Under the pieces are notes generated by a model that worked only from the letters and a program-made list of their open reading frames with translations, was not told the origin of the DNA and ran no database searches. Positions 39,030-47,456 of a stretch of 64,000 bases of DNA are shown here, one piece after another. The stretch lies in contig JAJRSJ010000027.1 in the NCBI GenBank assembly GCA_024278855.1, positions 1 through 64,000 of the forward strand, written 5' to 3'. Numbering within the stretch: the first letter of the stretch is position 1; each line of letters opens with the position of its first letter. This DNA is from Alphaproteobacteria bacterium (GTDB taxonomy: Bacteria > Pseudomonadota > Alphaproteobacteria > Caulobacterales > Maricaulaceae). The position numbers and the translations under genes were made by a program.

Positions 39030-39610
39030 CTAACCATTTTGTTGGGTCGGCGGAACCACTTCATAATTTGCGATTGCTGACAGGGCGGGTTGCCAATGTG
39101 GCCGTAGTTTCAACGCCTTTTTTAGATCCGCGTAGGCTAGATCATAGTTTTTCAAATTATCATAGGCCATGGCCCGGTTAAACAAGGCTTCCGGCATTTT
39201 CTTGGTCCCCAGTTCAATACTGGTGGTGGCAGATTTCACGGCTTGCGTAAAATCGCCTAAATATATCAGATTGGCCGCATAATTTATATGGGCTTCCGGT
39301 AAGTCCGACCGCATGGCAAGGGCTTTTTCGTACTGCCCCCGGGCCGCAACATAGTTTTTGGTACGCATCAACAAAATACCAAGATTTACATGGGTCGCTG
39401 CTTCGTCTTTGCGCGATAAATTAGGGTCTTGCAGAGCTTCTTTGCAGGTTTTAATGGTTGTTGCGCGCCCTGGATCCCCGTGTTTGACGCTATAATAGCA
39501 ACTTGCCGCGCCGCCGTCGCCGATGACCAATGACTGAGCCGTGGCTATGTGGGCAAAACGGACGCAAAGCCAAATGCGGCACCAATAACGAGTATTATGC
39601 GGGCAATCAT
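39030..39610 (-). CDS. Secreted TPR protein, frameshifted in the signal peptide
   Basis: The reverse strand encodes three tetratricopeptide-like units (AATHVNLGILLMRTKNYVAA, PEAHINYAANLIYLGDFTQA, PEALFNRAMAYDNLKNYDLA) after about 65 residues. The N-terminus is split between frames: ATG 39610, six bases after AGGAG, starts IARIILVIGAAFGFASV. Adding one base at the four-A run 39555-39558 then continues FAHIATAQ, a perfect signal peptide end, into SLVIGDGG and the TPR region. Without the correction the TPR frame has a meaningless N-terminus. Periplasmic location is inferred. It converges with the giant surface protein gene and might serve it. Confidence 0.78.
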
Positions 39611-39693
39611 CTCCATCTCCTGTCAACTGCCACAAGACTACCATAAATTTGTATCAATTAACAGGAAAACCGGAATTGCCTATCTAGAGCGCT

Positions 39694-40638
39694 CTATGCC
39701 GTTCTATTATTTGAATATTCTTGTAACCTTGGCAAGAGATCAAGATCAGCTTCAGGCGCAATTTCAGGCTCAATTTCAGGATTTGGCTCAAGATCTGGCA
39801 AAATTTCCTGATGCGGTTTTTTCTTATAACATCCAGGTGCCACCATATTTTGCTCAAAGCCAAAATTCATCTCGTCCAGTCTTTCGTGGCTGCCCAGCAT
39901 TAAATAGCCGTTGGCGCAGACCAATTTGCCAAGGCCGCGTAAAATACGAATACGGGCCGGGGTGGTGAATTGTTTGAGCCGTCCGCGAAACATGACGATT
40001 TGGTAAGTTCCAAGTTGCTCGATATCCGCCAATAAATTATGGTCAATAAAGGTTATTTTCTGGAGCAAACCCGGCTTAACCACCCAATCCTCACCGTCTT
40101 TGTCAAAATATTCAATAAGATGGCGGATCGGCAGGCCGCGCTGCACTTCGAAATGGGTAAACCGCCCGGCCTTGGCCCGCTCCAAAGCTTGGGACGGGTA
40201 ATCAACCCCGGTTAAGTTTATATCCATGCCGGGCAGAACATCTTTGATCTTTTCAGCAAGAATGGCGGCCGAATAAACCTCGTGGCCACTGGAACACCCA
40301 TAGGATAAAATCCGAACCGCGCCGCCCCGGTAAATAGAATGCAATTGCGGCAACAAGATATCGCCCAAAGCCTCATAGCCCGCCCGGCCATCAAAAAAGC
40401 TTGTGGCGCGTTCCAGCAAAGCCGTCACCACATGAATAGCCAAGCGTGTCTGCCCGCGTGAAAACAACTCGTCGATCATATGGGACAGGCCTTCAAACCC
40501 TTCTTTTCGAGCCAAGACCGCCAGTCTGGTTTCCACCAAAAACGCATGGTCGTCCCCCAGCTTGACACCCACAAGCTCAGCCGTCAGCCGTTTTAGGGCC
40601 TCATAGTAAGACGGTTTAAGGGAAAGCGTTCCGCTCAT
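39694..40638 (-). CDS. CheR-like protein methyltransferase, divergent
   Basis: A 314-residue protein of the CheR fold: an N-terminal helical domain and a SAM-binding domain with ILSYGCSSGHEVYSAAILAE near 109. The core GCSxGxExYS of the motif is kept. The next element NLTGVDYPSQALERAKAGRF is also kept. The FRN motif of active CheR is altered to MFRGRLKQF, and the pentapeptide-binding region differs, so it may not methylate chemoreceptors. The C-terminal 35 residues are Pro/Glu-rich repeats. It follows the CheY gene by 22 bases in the chpT cluster, and no chemoreceptor, cheB or cheW lies nearby. Confidence 0.83.
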   Translation of the reverse strand: MSGTLSLKPSYYEALKRLTAELVGVKLGDDHAFLVETRLAVLARKEGFEGLSHMIDELFSRGQTRLAIHVVTALLERATSFFDGRAGYEALGDILLPQLHSIYRGGAVRILSYGCSSGHEVYSAAILAEKIKDVLPGMDINLTGVDYPSQALERAKAGRFTHFEVQRGLPIRHLIEYFDKDGEDWVVKPGLLQKITFIDHNLLADIEQLGTYQIVMFRGRLKQFTTPARIRILRGLGKLVCANGYLMLGSHERLDEMNFGFEQNMVAPGCYKKKPHQEILPDLEPNPEIEPEIAPEADLDLLPRLQEYSNNRTA

Positions 40639-40660
40639 ATTTTCTGTCGCCTATAATCGG

Positions 40661-41053
40661 TCAACCTAGCAGGCCAACCTCGGAGAATTTGGATTCCAAG
40701 ATATCGGAATCAAATGGTTTCATGACATATTCGTCGGCCCCGGCATCGAGCGCCTCGGCTATTTTTATAACGTCGCGCTCGGCAGTACAAAACACGACGA
40801 CAGGCTTGCTGCCACCTTCTGTGTTGCGCAACGCCTTTAAAAACGCCAAGCCGTCCATAATTGGCATATTCCAATCCAGCAAGATCGCATCCGGCATGGA
40901 CGTTTTGCACATTTCCATGGCTTGGCGACCATCTCCGGCCTCGCTCGGTGTGAATTGTAAATCGCGCAATATGCGGGTGGCAACCCGGCGGATCATTTTG
41001 CTGTCATCGACGATTAAACATGTTTTTGTCGCTCTGTTCATCATATCCCTCAC
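40661..41053 (-). CDS. Single-domain response regulator, CheY-like
   Basis: A 130-residue receiver domain with no output domain. The acidic pair is in LIVDDSKMIRR near 15, the phospho-acceptor Asp in AILLDWNMPIMDG near 60, the Thr/Ser switch in VVFCTAERD, and the Lys in EYVMKPFD near 113. It overlaps the CheA-like gene by four bases (ATGA). The location next to chpT, which transfers phosphate to single receivers such as CpdR, makes it a possible ChpT or sensor-kinase target rather than a flagellar-switch CheY. Confidence 0.92.
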   Translation of the reverse strand: MRDMMNRATKTCLIVDDSKMIRRVATRILRDLQFTPSEAGDGRQAMEMCKTSMPDAILLDWNMPIMDGLAFLKALRNTEGGSKPVVVFCTAERDVIKIAEALDAGADEYVMKPFDSDILESKFSEVGLLG

Positions 41054-42096
41054 ATATTCACGGCGGGCGGAAAATGCGCCGCCGGCTCTTGTTTATTTAC
41101 GGCCCCGGTTTGCGGTGCCTCTCTTGGTTTTTTCAATGGACACAGGACTTCTATAATTTGGATGTCTAGCCCGGTATCGACCCCCTGCACTACATCGCGG
41201 TCTGCGTGCTTGGATGTTTTGTGCTTTATGTCCCCGCCTAGAGTTTGAAAATCCGAAAGTGCCGCCTGAAAATCTGACACGGCATAGCCCGGCCAACTTA
41301 CCGAGATGAGATTATGTTGCGTCTGGCCCGTGGCAATTGCGCGCCCCGTCACGGAGATTTGCCAAACCCGTCTTGCGTGTTTGTGTGTCAGGGTTTCGTC
41401 CACCAGTCCGGCGCGGATTATCGCAAAACAAATTTGCTCAAGAACCAGCTGCACTTCTTTGGCCACAGCTTTGTCTAGCCGCTCAAAGTCCGACGCATAG
41501 GACAGGCTGATGGCTTTGGCGTTTAAGCGGGCTTCGCTTAAGACACGATTGGTTATCCGCCCCATCATGGTTTCAAAACCAATTGTAGAGGGTTTGGGCG
41601 CGGGAGCTTTTGTTGGTTGGCTTGCCGGGCCGGGCGCATAGTGTGTGAGAAATTCCAGTGCTTGCTCAGGGTCGCCGCCGCGCACCAAGGCTAACAAAGG
41701 CGTGAGAAGTTTCGCGGCATTTTCATTTGCAGCTTTGGGCGCAGGTTCAGATATAGACTCGAGTGCAGGCTTTGGTACAGGCTTTGGTACAGGCTCGGGT
41801 GCAATATTTAGTAAAGCTCCCTGTCCACGGTCCAGTTCGGACAGGCCGCTTTCATACATGCCCAGCAGTGAAGCCAGGCGGGCCACTGAGGCTTGGAATT
41901 TGCTATCCGTCTGCGGATTGCTGCGTTTTAGAACATCCTCGCACAGCACCGCTGCCCGGTAGATGGCACGGGCTTTTAGGGCCAAGGCAGTGGTTTTAAT
42001 TTCGTTTAGGGCCGCGCCTGTATCGCAACCACTTTGCAAAAGCTGACCCAAGTGATTTTGGGCAGTGGTAACAAATTGACGTTCAGCAACATACAT
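41050..42096 (-). CDS. Divergent CheA-like protein without visible phospho-acceptor histidine
   Basis: A 348-residue cytoplasmic protein. Residues 1-95 are helical and HPt-like (LNEIKTTALALKARAIYRAA), but the His of the usual HTIKG motif is missing. Residues 96-170 are a Pro/Lys/Ala-rich linker with PVPKPVPKP repeats. The part from 170 resembles the P3/P4 start of CheA (GFETMMGRITNRVLSEARLN, LSYASDFERLDKAVAKEVQL). The nucleotide-binding N-box and G-boxes are not evident. It is probably an inactive scaffold or a phosphorelay modulator. It overlaps the CheY-type gene by four bases, so both proteins are made together. Confidence 0.65.
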   Translation of the reverse strand: MYVAERQFVTTAQNHLGQLLQSGCDTGAALNEIKTTALALKARAIYRAAVLCEDVLKRSNPQTDSKFQASVARLASLLGMYESGLSELDRGQGALLNIAPEPVPKPVPKPALESISEPAPKAANENAAKLLTPLLALVRGGDPEQALEFLTHYAPGPASQPTKAPAPKPSTIGFETMMGRITNRVLSEARLNAKAISLSYASDFERLDKAVAKEVQLVLEQICFAIIRAGLVDETLTHKHARRVWQISVTGRAIATGQTQHNLISVSWPGYAVSDFQAALSDFQTLGGDIKHKTSKHADRDVVQGVDTGLDIQIIEVLCPLKKPREAPQTGAVNKQEPAAHFPPAVNM

Positions 42097-42220
42097 AACG
42101 AATCCGGGGCTAAAATGCGGATTTCACTGTGCAATGAATTGGTTAAAGACGACTAAACAAATCAGCCGCGCCAAGATTATTCCGAGATTATTCCAGGATT
42201 ATTCAAATATTGTTCAAGTA

Positions 42221-42889
42221 TTATTTATCTTCGCCCTGCTGTGTCGGTAATGTTGCGACAAATGAAACTGTGCCGTCTTCGATTTTGGCTTCAATTTCCC
42301 CCCCGGTCTCGCGTACGATCATCCCTGTATAAAAAGGGTGAATATTGCGGCCGTCAAAACCGCCCTCTGGCGCTTTGCCGGCCAATGTGTGTAGGACAGT
42401 GTCTTCAAGTCTGGCTTTGCGCCCCGTGCAGGTAAGAGAAACATGTGCGGCGGTGGTGGTTTGGGTTGCTTCAATCAAAACCGTGCCGCCGAGCGGGACA
42501 GTGGCAACAGCCAACATCACCAAATTCATCAAACTACGCCCGGCGGGCAAATCTAACCCGTCGGCCTCCACTTGCCAATCCAGTTTGATTTTACCGTCAG
42601 GATACAAGCCCCGGCACAAACTTTCCAGTTTTGCACTGCCAATGATGGACGGCCCCGAACCGCCGGCCCCAAAGGCGATGCGTAAAAACTGTAACTTCGC
42701 AGAGGCTTGCCTGGCACTGACTTTGATCAAATCAATGGCATCATCATGCATGTCGGTACTGTCTTCGTCGTCAAGCAAATCCAGACCGTTTTCCAACGCC
42801 CCGACCGGGCCGACCAGATCATGGCAGACCCGGGCGCATAACAGCGCCGCCAGACTGGAGGCGGTAAGTTTTAAAATAGCATCTGACAT
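42221..42889 (-). CDS. chpT: Histidine phosphotransferase ChpT
   Basis: A 222-residue dimeric phosphotransferase. The DHp-like helix carries the phospho-acceptor in LLCARVCHDLVGPVGALENG near residue 23, and a degenerate ATPase-like domain follows. In Caulobacter-type cells ChpT passes phosphate from the cell-cycle kinase CckA to CtrA and CpdR. Here it is the first gene of a leftward cluster with CheA-like, CheY-like and CheR-like genes. The 124-bp gap to the next gene and the 451-bp upstream gap may hold its promoter. Assignment rests on the RVCHDLxGPxxA motif, length and domain form. Confidence 0.88.
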   Translation of the reverse strand: MSDAILKLTASSLAALLCARVCHDLVGPVGALENGLDLLDDEDSTDMHDDAIDLIKVSARQASAKLQFLRIAFGAGGSGPSIIGSAKLESLCRGLYPDGKIKLDWQVEADGLDLPAGRSLMNLVMLAVATVPLGGTVLIEATQTTTAAHVSLTCTGRKARLEDTVLHTLAGKAPEGGFDGRNIHPFYTGMIVRETGGEIEAKIEDGTVSFVATLPTQQGEDK

Positions 42890-43340
42890 AAATAAATTCC
42901 TATATAATCCTAAGACATGATAATCCTAAAACATAATCTTTTTAGCATGGGCGATTATAGTGTGATTCGTCCCACCTTAAATAAACCATACCCACAATCG
43001 ATCCAGATAAAAGAAAATTCCTTATGGCACACGTAAGTCCGTGGACATGACGTAATATCTAGGCCCAGCTAAATTTTTACCCGTCTAAAATGGCCACCTT
43101 ACCATATTGTGACAATTTGGCGCTGCCTGATTTCTTTATTTGCCTAATCTGGAGCAATCTTCTATAGATATCTTTAGTTGAAAATACGCTGGGCATTTGG
43201 TTGAAAATACGTTGGATATTTTTCACAATCTTTTGTCCGCGTTAACCAATCATTAGGCATGATAATTGCAAGACCAAATGATGGGTTCCTATCAAGGGCG
43301 CGGCTCTAGTAATGGCTAAAGGAACGGGGAAGGCGAAAAT
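42890..43340. other. 451-bp intergenic region with direct repeats and a CtrA-like site
   Basis: No gene is visible in either strand. It contains two tandem copies of a 22-bp sequence starting GTTGAAAATACG (43178-43222). At 43242-43256 it has TTAACCAATCATTAG, which resembles the CtrA site TTAA-N7-TTAA with one mismatch in the second half. The region separates chpT and the M23 peptidase, two genes likely tied to the cell cycle. Confidence 0.6.
43242..43256 (+). promoter_or_regulatory. CtrA-box-like sequence upstream of the M23 peptidase
   Basis: TTAA, seven bases, then TTAG fits the CtrA half-site pattern at seven of eight conserved positions. It ends 85 bases before the peptidase ATG. One isolated near-match is weak evidence, but the downstream gene (cell-wall hydrolase) and the neighbouring chpT fit a CtrA regulon. 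Confidence 0.4.
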
Positions 43341-44821
43341 ATGAGCTTTGGAACGGATAAATTGCGACAGAAACTGCGTTGGGCTTTGTCGGCTGCGCGC
43401 AATGATGCCAAAACCTTGTTCAAGCACACCCGCGAAAAAACCCAAAAAAACACAACACCAGTGGCCCTCATTGCAGGTGTTGTGTTGGCAAGTGTGGTCA
43501 CCCTTGGCCTGTCTGTGGGTAATAATGACGCCGCCTCGGAAACCCCGGCACTGGATATTATATCGGTCATGCCAACATTAACTGCGGCGGATCTCTATGC
43601 TTTTCGCCCCCTTGCCGCTCAAACAAAGGCCCAAAACACCCCTTTGGTATTAACCTTGAAACCCGGGCAATCCTTAGGGCCTTTATTGCAAAAAAACGGC
43701 GTTGATCCTGCTACTGCCTATGGGGCCACCGAAGCCTTTGCCGCCGCCTATAATCCGCGCAATCTCCGCGCCGGCCAAAAGATCAATTTATATTTCGGCG
43801 CGGACCGCGCACATTTCACAGGCCTCAGCCTGAAACCAAATGCTGAAAACACCGTGTTTGTGGAGCGGCGTTTGGACGGAAGCTTTACTGCCAAAAAAAT
43901 CGCGGCGGAGTTTGAAAAAACCTTGGTCAAGGTCGAAGCCGGAATTGAAAACAGCCTGTATCTGGACGCTCAGGCCTTGGGCGCACCGGACAAGGTAATT
44001 GTCCAGTTTTCGCAAATTTATGCCCACAGTGTCGATTTTCAGCGCGACATCCGCAAGGGTGACAAGTTCGAGATGATGTTCGAAATTTACCGCGACCATA
44101 AGGGCAATATCGTCAAGGCCGGAGATTTAGTGTTCACCAGTTTTTCACCGCGCGGCAAGACATCCGAATATTATTTGTTTGAAAAATCAAATGGCCGAGA
44201 AGGTTATTACGATAAAAACGGCAAAGGCGCCAAGCGAATGCTCATGCGCACCCCGGTTAACGGCGCACGATTGTCGTCGCGCTTTGGCAGTCGCAAACAT
44301 CCTATTTTAGGTTACCGCAAAAACCATACGGGTGTGGACTTTGCCGCCCCCAGAGGCACGCCGATTATGGCGGCGGGTACGGGTACGATACTGCGCGCCG
44401 GACGGTTTGGCAGTTTCGGCAATTATGTCAGCATTCGCCACTCGGACGGATATGTCACCGCCTATGCCCATATGTCAAAATTCGCCCGTGGTGCCAAAAG
44501 GGACGCCGGGTCGTCCAGGGCCAAACCATCGGTTATGTGGGAACAACGGGCCGCTCCACCGGCCCGCATCTGCATTATGAAGTGCATAAAAGGGGCAGGA
44601 AAATCAACCCCATGACCCTGTCAACATTGTCCGGCAAGCCTCTGAAAAAATCCGAATTTCCAGAATTTGAAAAACGTGTGCAAACAATCCGCACCCAAAA
44701 ATCCAGTGCCGGGCCTGCCTTGGCAGTTGCCGCCCCGCTAAGTGTTGAAACCCCGGTTATTATTGCAAATACTGTTAGTGGCGCTAGCCCAAGCATAAAT
44801 TTGGTGCCAAGCGTTCAATAA
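43341..44821 (+). CDS. M23 (LytM-type) peptidoglycan endopeptidase, frameshifted
   Basis: A cell-wall metallopeptidase. It has a single N-terminal membrane anchor (TTPVALIAGVVLASVVTLGL, about 35-54), then a LysM-like or Csd3-like regulatory region (QSLGPLLQKNGVDPATAYG, NLRAGQKINLYFG). The catalytic domain carries zinc ligands in SSRFGSRKHP and HTGVDFAAPRGTP. At a run of four A (44496-44499) the frame breaks after KFARG. Adding one base restores KKGRRVVQGQTIGYVGTTG and the HLHYEV zinc ligand, continuing to a stop at 44821. Before correction the protein would lack the last zinc site. The C-terminal part after NPMTLS is low-complexity. It could act in cell separation; see the CtrA-like site upstream. 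Confidence 0.87.
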
Positions 44822-44917
44822 AACCAGACTTGCTTGGATCTTGCAGGCAAATTTATAGACCTTGCGGTTTGGTGTAACTTGCCTATGTTATGGGGGACAT
44901 AACCGTAGGAGAGCCAA

Positions 44918-45529
44918 ATGTTCGATTTGTTTAAACAATTTTTTTCGTTCAAGAAATTGATGAAAGACCGCCTGGTTGCGGCGTTTTTCTTCCTTGGGCT
45001 TGTGGTGGTTGTCGTTAGCTTTTTTTCTGCACTTGGCGACGCGTTCTCAGCCTTTGGCTACGGGAAGTTCTTGAGTGGGCTTGGCCTGTTTTTGGCCGCA
45101 TTTTTTAAAATCCTGTTCCTGTTTGTCACCTTGCGCCTGATCAGTGAATTGATGATTGCTATTTTTCACATCAATAACAATCTCTCGCCCGACGGCGGCA
45201 AATCTGATACCGCAGATATTGATGTGTTCGAAACCACCCGCGAAGCGGCCGCAAAAGCGGCAAAATCTGCCACATCAGCTACCAAATCCGCCATTGAAAA
45301 AACCAAAACTAAATTAGCCGAGCGCGGAAAAGACGAGGACGACGATTACCCGGATTATGAAGACACCGCCCCGCCGAAACGAAAGCGACCCGTCGCGAAG
45401 AAAACGGCTTCAAGGAAGCCCGCAGTGCGAAAACCTGTTGCTAAAAAGTCTGCAACTAAAAAACCGGTCGCCCGTAAAAAGCCCGCCGCAAAGAAACCAA
45501 CGCCGCGAAAGGCACCACCTAAAAAATAA
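44918..45529 (+). CDS. DUF4282 membrane protein with a histone H1-like tail
   Basis: A 203-residue protein. The N-terminal half has two hydrophobic segments (VAAFFFLGLVVVVVSFFSAL, FLSGLGLFLAAFFKILFLFV) typical of DUF4282. From about residue 105 there is a helical Ala/Lys/Glu region, a short acidic cluster (DEDDDYPDYED), and then about 60 residues made of Lys/Arg/Pro/Ala repeats (VAKKTASRKP, KKSATKKP, KKPAAKKP). The tail resembles histone H1 or bacterial AlgP/Hc1-like polycations that bind DNA. A membrane protein with a nucleoid-binding tail would tether DNA to the envelope; that is inference. A terminator follows. Confidence 0.82.
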   Translation: MFDLFKQFFSFKKLMKDRLVAAFFFLGLVVVVVSFFSALGDAFSAFGYGKFLSGLGLFLAAFFKILFLFVTLRLISELMIAIFHINNNLSPDGGKSDTADIDVFETTREAAAKAAKSATSATKSAIEKTKTKLAERGKDEDDDYPDYEDTAPPKRKRPVAKKTASRKPAVRKPVAKKSATKKPVARKKPAAKKPTPRKAPPKK

Positions 45530-45551
45530 CCATAATGGTGCCACCGCAAAT

Positions 45552-45586
45552 AAAAAACGGGCTCCCGTGATGGAAGCCCGTTTTTA
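45552..45586. terminator. Bidirectional rho-independent terminator
   Basis: AAAAACGGGCT (45553-45563) and AGCCCGTTTTT (45575-45585) form a perfect stem around an 11-base loop, with A-run before and T-run after. It lies between the stops of the DUF4282 gene and rplS, which converge, so it can serve both. Confidence 0.93.
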
Positions 45587-45607
45587 TTTGTTATATTCGG
45601 TGGTGGA

Positions 45608-46006
45608 CTATTTTTTCTTGCCGCGGGTCTGGTCAATGCCGCGACCGCTTGTGCGCTCGGCAATCCGGGCAGATTTACCCCGGCGCTCACGTAGATAGTA
45701 AAGCTTGGCGCGGCGTACTTTGCCTTTGCGCTTGATCTCGATGCTTTCCACCAGAGGTGAATAAATCGGGAAGACCCGCTCAACACCTTCGTTGTAGGAA
45801 ATTTTGCGCATGGTGAAGCTCTCGTTGAGGCCGGAACCATTGATGGCAATACACACACCCTCAAAAGCCTGTAGGCGCTCGCGTGTGCCTTCTTTAATTT
45901 TGACCTGTACCACAAGCGTATCACCAGCGGAAAAATCCGGAATGGTTTTACCGTTGGCCAGAAGCCGTGCTTCTTCTTTTTTGTTCAATTTTTCAATAAT
46001 ATTCAT
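45608..46006 (-). CDS. rplS: Ribosomal protein L19
   Basis: A 132-residue large-subunit ribosomal protein at the 30S-50S interface. Family features are [51 protein letters not shown] and [16 protein letters not shown] 46006 follows GGAGACAT; a start nine codons upstream is less likely. The gene lies after trmD with a 116-bp gap that contains several short hairpins, as in the common rpsP-rimM-trmD-rplS order, though rpsP and rimM are not here. Confidence 0.97.
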   Translation of the reverse strand: MNIIEKLNKKEEARLLANGKTIPDFSAGDTLVVQVKIKEGTRERLQAFEGVCIAINGSGLNESFTMRKISYNEGVERVFPIYSPLVESIEIKRKGKVRRAKLYYLRERRGKSARIAERTSGRGIDQTRGKKK

Positions 46007-46122
46007 CTTATGTCTCCGTTTATTTTTGCTCACGCTAACGAGCCTTTGGCTCGAACGCTCCGCAGGGCGCGAAAAAATTCGCGGCGGGCGGTCGCCCTTG
46101 CCTCGCTTGCGCTCGGTACTTC

Positions 46123-46914
46123 TTATTTAATTTTGTCCTTTATGTGGTTCTCCCACAAATCAGGACGTCGTTCCTTTGTTATCTTTTCCGTCTGCGCCCG
46201 GCGCCATTCGCGAATACGCTTGTGGTTGCCTGACAATAAAACCTCCGGGATTTTTCGGCCTTCCCATTCACGCGAACCTGCGTAAAGTGGGTATTCCAAA
46301 AGCCCGTCTTCAAAACTCTCTTCTTCGCACGACATATCACTACCGAGAACCCCCGGCAATAACCGCACACATGCTTCGATCAGCATTTGCGCCGCCGCCT
46401 CGCCGCCTGCCAGGACAAAATCCCCGATACAGACCTCTTCCATGTTCCGCGCCTCGATGACCCGTTCGTCCAGGCCCTCAAAGCGTCCGCAAAACACAAT
46501 CACACCCGATCCGCTCGCCAACTCTCTAACCCGTTTTTGGGTGAGAGGCCGCCCGCGCGGTGTCAGATATATCAGCGGTCGCGGGTCAGCAGAACCATCT
46601 GCCTTTCGCGCCACGCCTTTTTGCACAACCTCGTCTTTTTGCACAACCTCGTCTTTTTGCACAACACTGTCTATTGCTCTTGCACTCACTTCGGGGGTCA
46701 GAACCATGCCTGGCCCGCCGCCGCTCGGTCGCGCGTCAACAGAACGGTGCTTATTATCGGAAAAATCACGTATGTCTATAGCCTCAAGCGCCCATTTTTC
46801 ATCTTTTAAGGCCGAACCAATCACAGAACACCCCAAAACCCCCGGAAATACATCCGGAAACAGGGTGAGGACGGAGGCCGTCCAAGGTTGGGAGGTTGGG
46901 GCTAGCTTGGTCAT
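46123..46914 (-). CDS. trmD: tRNA (guanine-37-N1)-methyltransferase
   Basis: A SPOUT methyltransferase of 263 residues that methylates G37 next to the anticodon and prevents frameshifting; essential in most bacteria. Signatures are [15 protein letters not shown] at the start, [20 protein letters not shown] and [45 protein letters not shown] and [14 protein letters not shown]. Between the GGGPGM segment and the IYLTPRG motif a tandem repeat VVQKDE has been inserted in frame (three copies), lengthening a surface loop. It precedes rplS on the same strand. Three paralogous secreted-protein genes lie upstream, with a 65-bp gap. Confidence 0.96.
   Translation of the reverse strand: MTKLAPTSQPWTASVLTLFPDVFPGVLGCSVIGSALKDEKWALEAIDIRDFSDNKHRSVDARPSGGGPGMVLTPEVSARAIDSVVQKDEVVQKDEVVQKGVARKADGSADPRPLIYLTPRGRPLTQKRVRELASGSGVIVFCGRFEGLDERVIEARNMEEVCIGDFVLAGGEAAAQMLIEACVRLLPGVLGSDMSCEEESFEDGLLEYPLYAGSREWEGRKIPEVLLSGNHKRIREWRRAQTEKITKERRPDLWENHIKDKIK
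46615..46672 (-). repeat. 18-bp tandem repeats inside trmD
   Basis: TTGCACAACCTCGTCTTT occurs at 46621 and 46639, followed by a partial copy at 46657. In frame on the reverse strand they encode repeated Val-Val-Gln-Lys-Asp-Glu. The near-identity implies a recent expansion within an essential gene. Confidence 0.93.
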
Positions 46915-46979
46915 GGGGGGCTTTTACACGGTATTGCGACGGGTTCAATGTATTATAGACATACAAAAAATAGTGTAAA

Positions 46980-47456
46980 TCAACCAACCGCCGCATCGCA
47001 CGACCCGCCCTCGCCCTTGATAATAAACCTTGATGTCCACCAGTCCTGGTTTCTTGGGCCGTTCAGGCCCATGGCGCGGCGGTGGTAGTTGTAATAGCAG
47101 TCTTCGATTTTATAGACGAAGAAACAATAGGTCCCAGTAAAAACTTTATTTCCGGGATATTTATAGCAGACTTTGTCGCCGCCGATAATGTTCCATAGGC
47201 CTTTTTCGGCCATGTGGCCTAGCTCGATATAATCCGTAGTGCCGTCTTTGAAATGATGTTCTGTGAACCGGAAATCCTTGATGCCGCCTGCGCTGTCTTT
47301 ATATTCGGAAACAACGGTTTTGTCGGTGAGCAGGGCCGTAAGAGCCGCGCCTTTGATTTGCTTGAAATCCGGTTTGGTGCCTGCATGCGCAGCTTGTGCC
47401 AGAAGTGTCAACAACACCACTATAATTACGCAAAAATATTTGGGCAAATGTGCCAT
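46980..47456 (-). CDS. Secreted DUF995-like protein, paralog 3 of 3
   Basis: A 158-residue protein with a signal peptide (about 1-25, ending QAAHA). The mature domain carries TVVSEYKDSAGGIKDFRFTE, HFKDGTTDYIE, GLWNIIGGDKVCYKYPG, YCFFVYKIEDCYYNYHRRAM and a C-terminal GEGGSCDAAVG, with conserved cysteines. The same order of motifs occurs in the next two genes, so they arose by duplication. The stop of the upstream copy directly abuts this start (47457), making an operon. The best match to a known group is DUF995; function unknown. Confidence 0.8.
   Translation of the reverse strand: MAHLPKYFCVIIVVLLTLLAQAAHAGTKPDFKQIKGAALTALLTDKTVVSEYKDSAGGIKDFRFTEHHFKDGTTDYIELGHMAEKGLWNIIGGDKVCYKYPGNKVFTGTYCFFVYKIEDCYYNYHRRAMGLNGPRNQDWWTSRFIIKGEGGSCDAAVG

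Noticed and set aside
44537-44821. Separate small gene carrying HLHYEV
   Set aside because: It is the C-terminal part of the frameshifted M23 peptidase.
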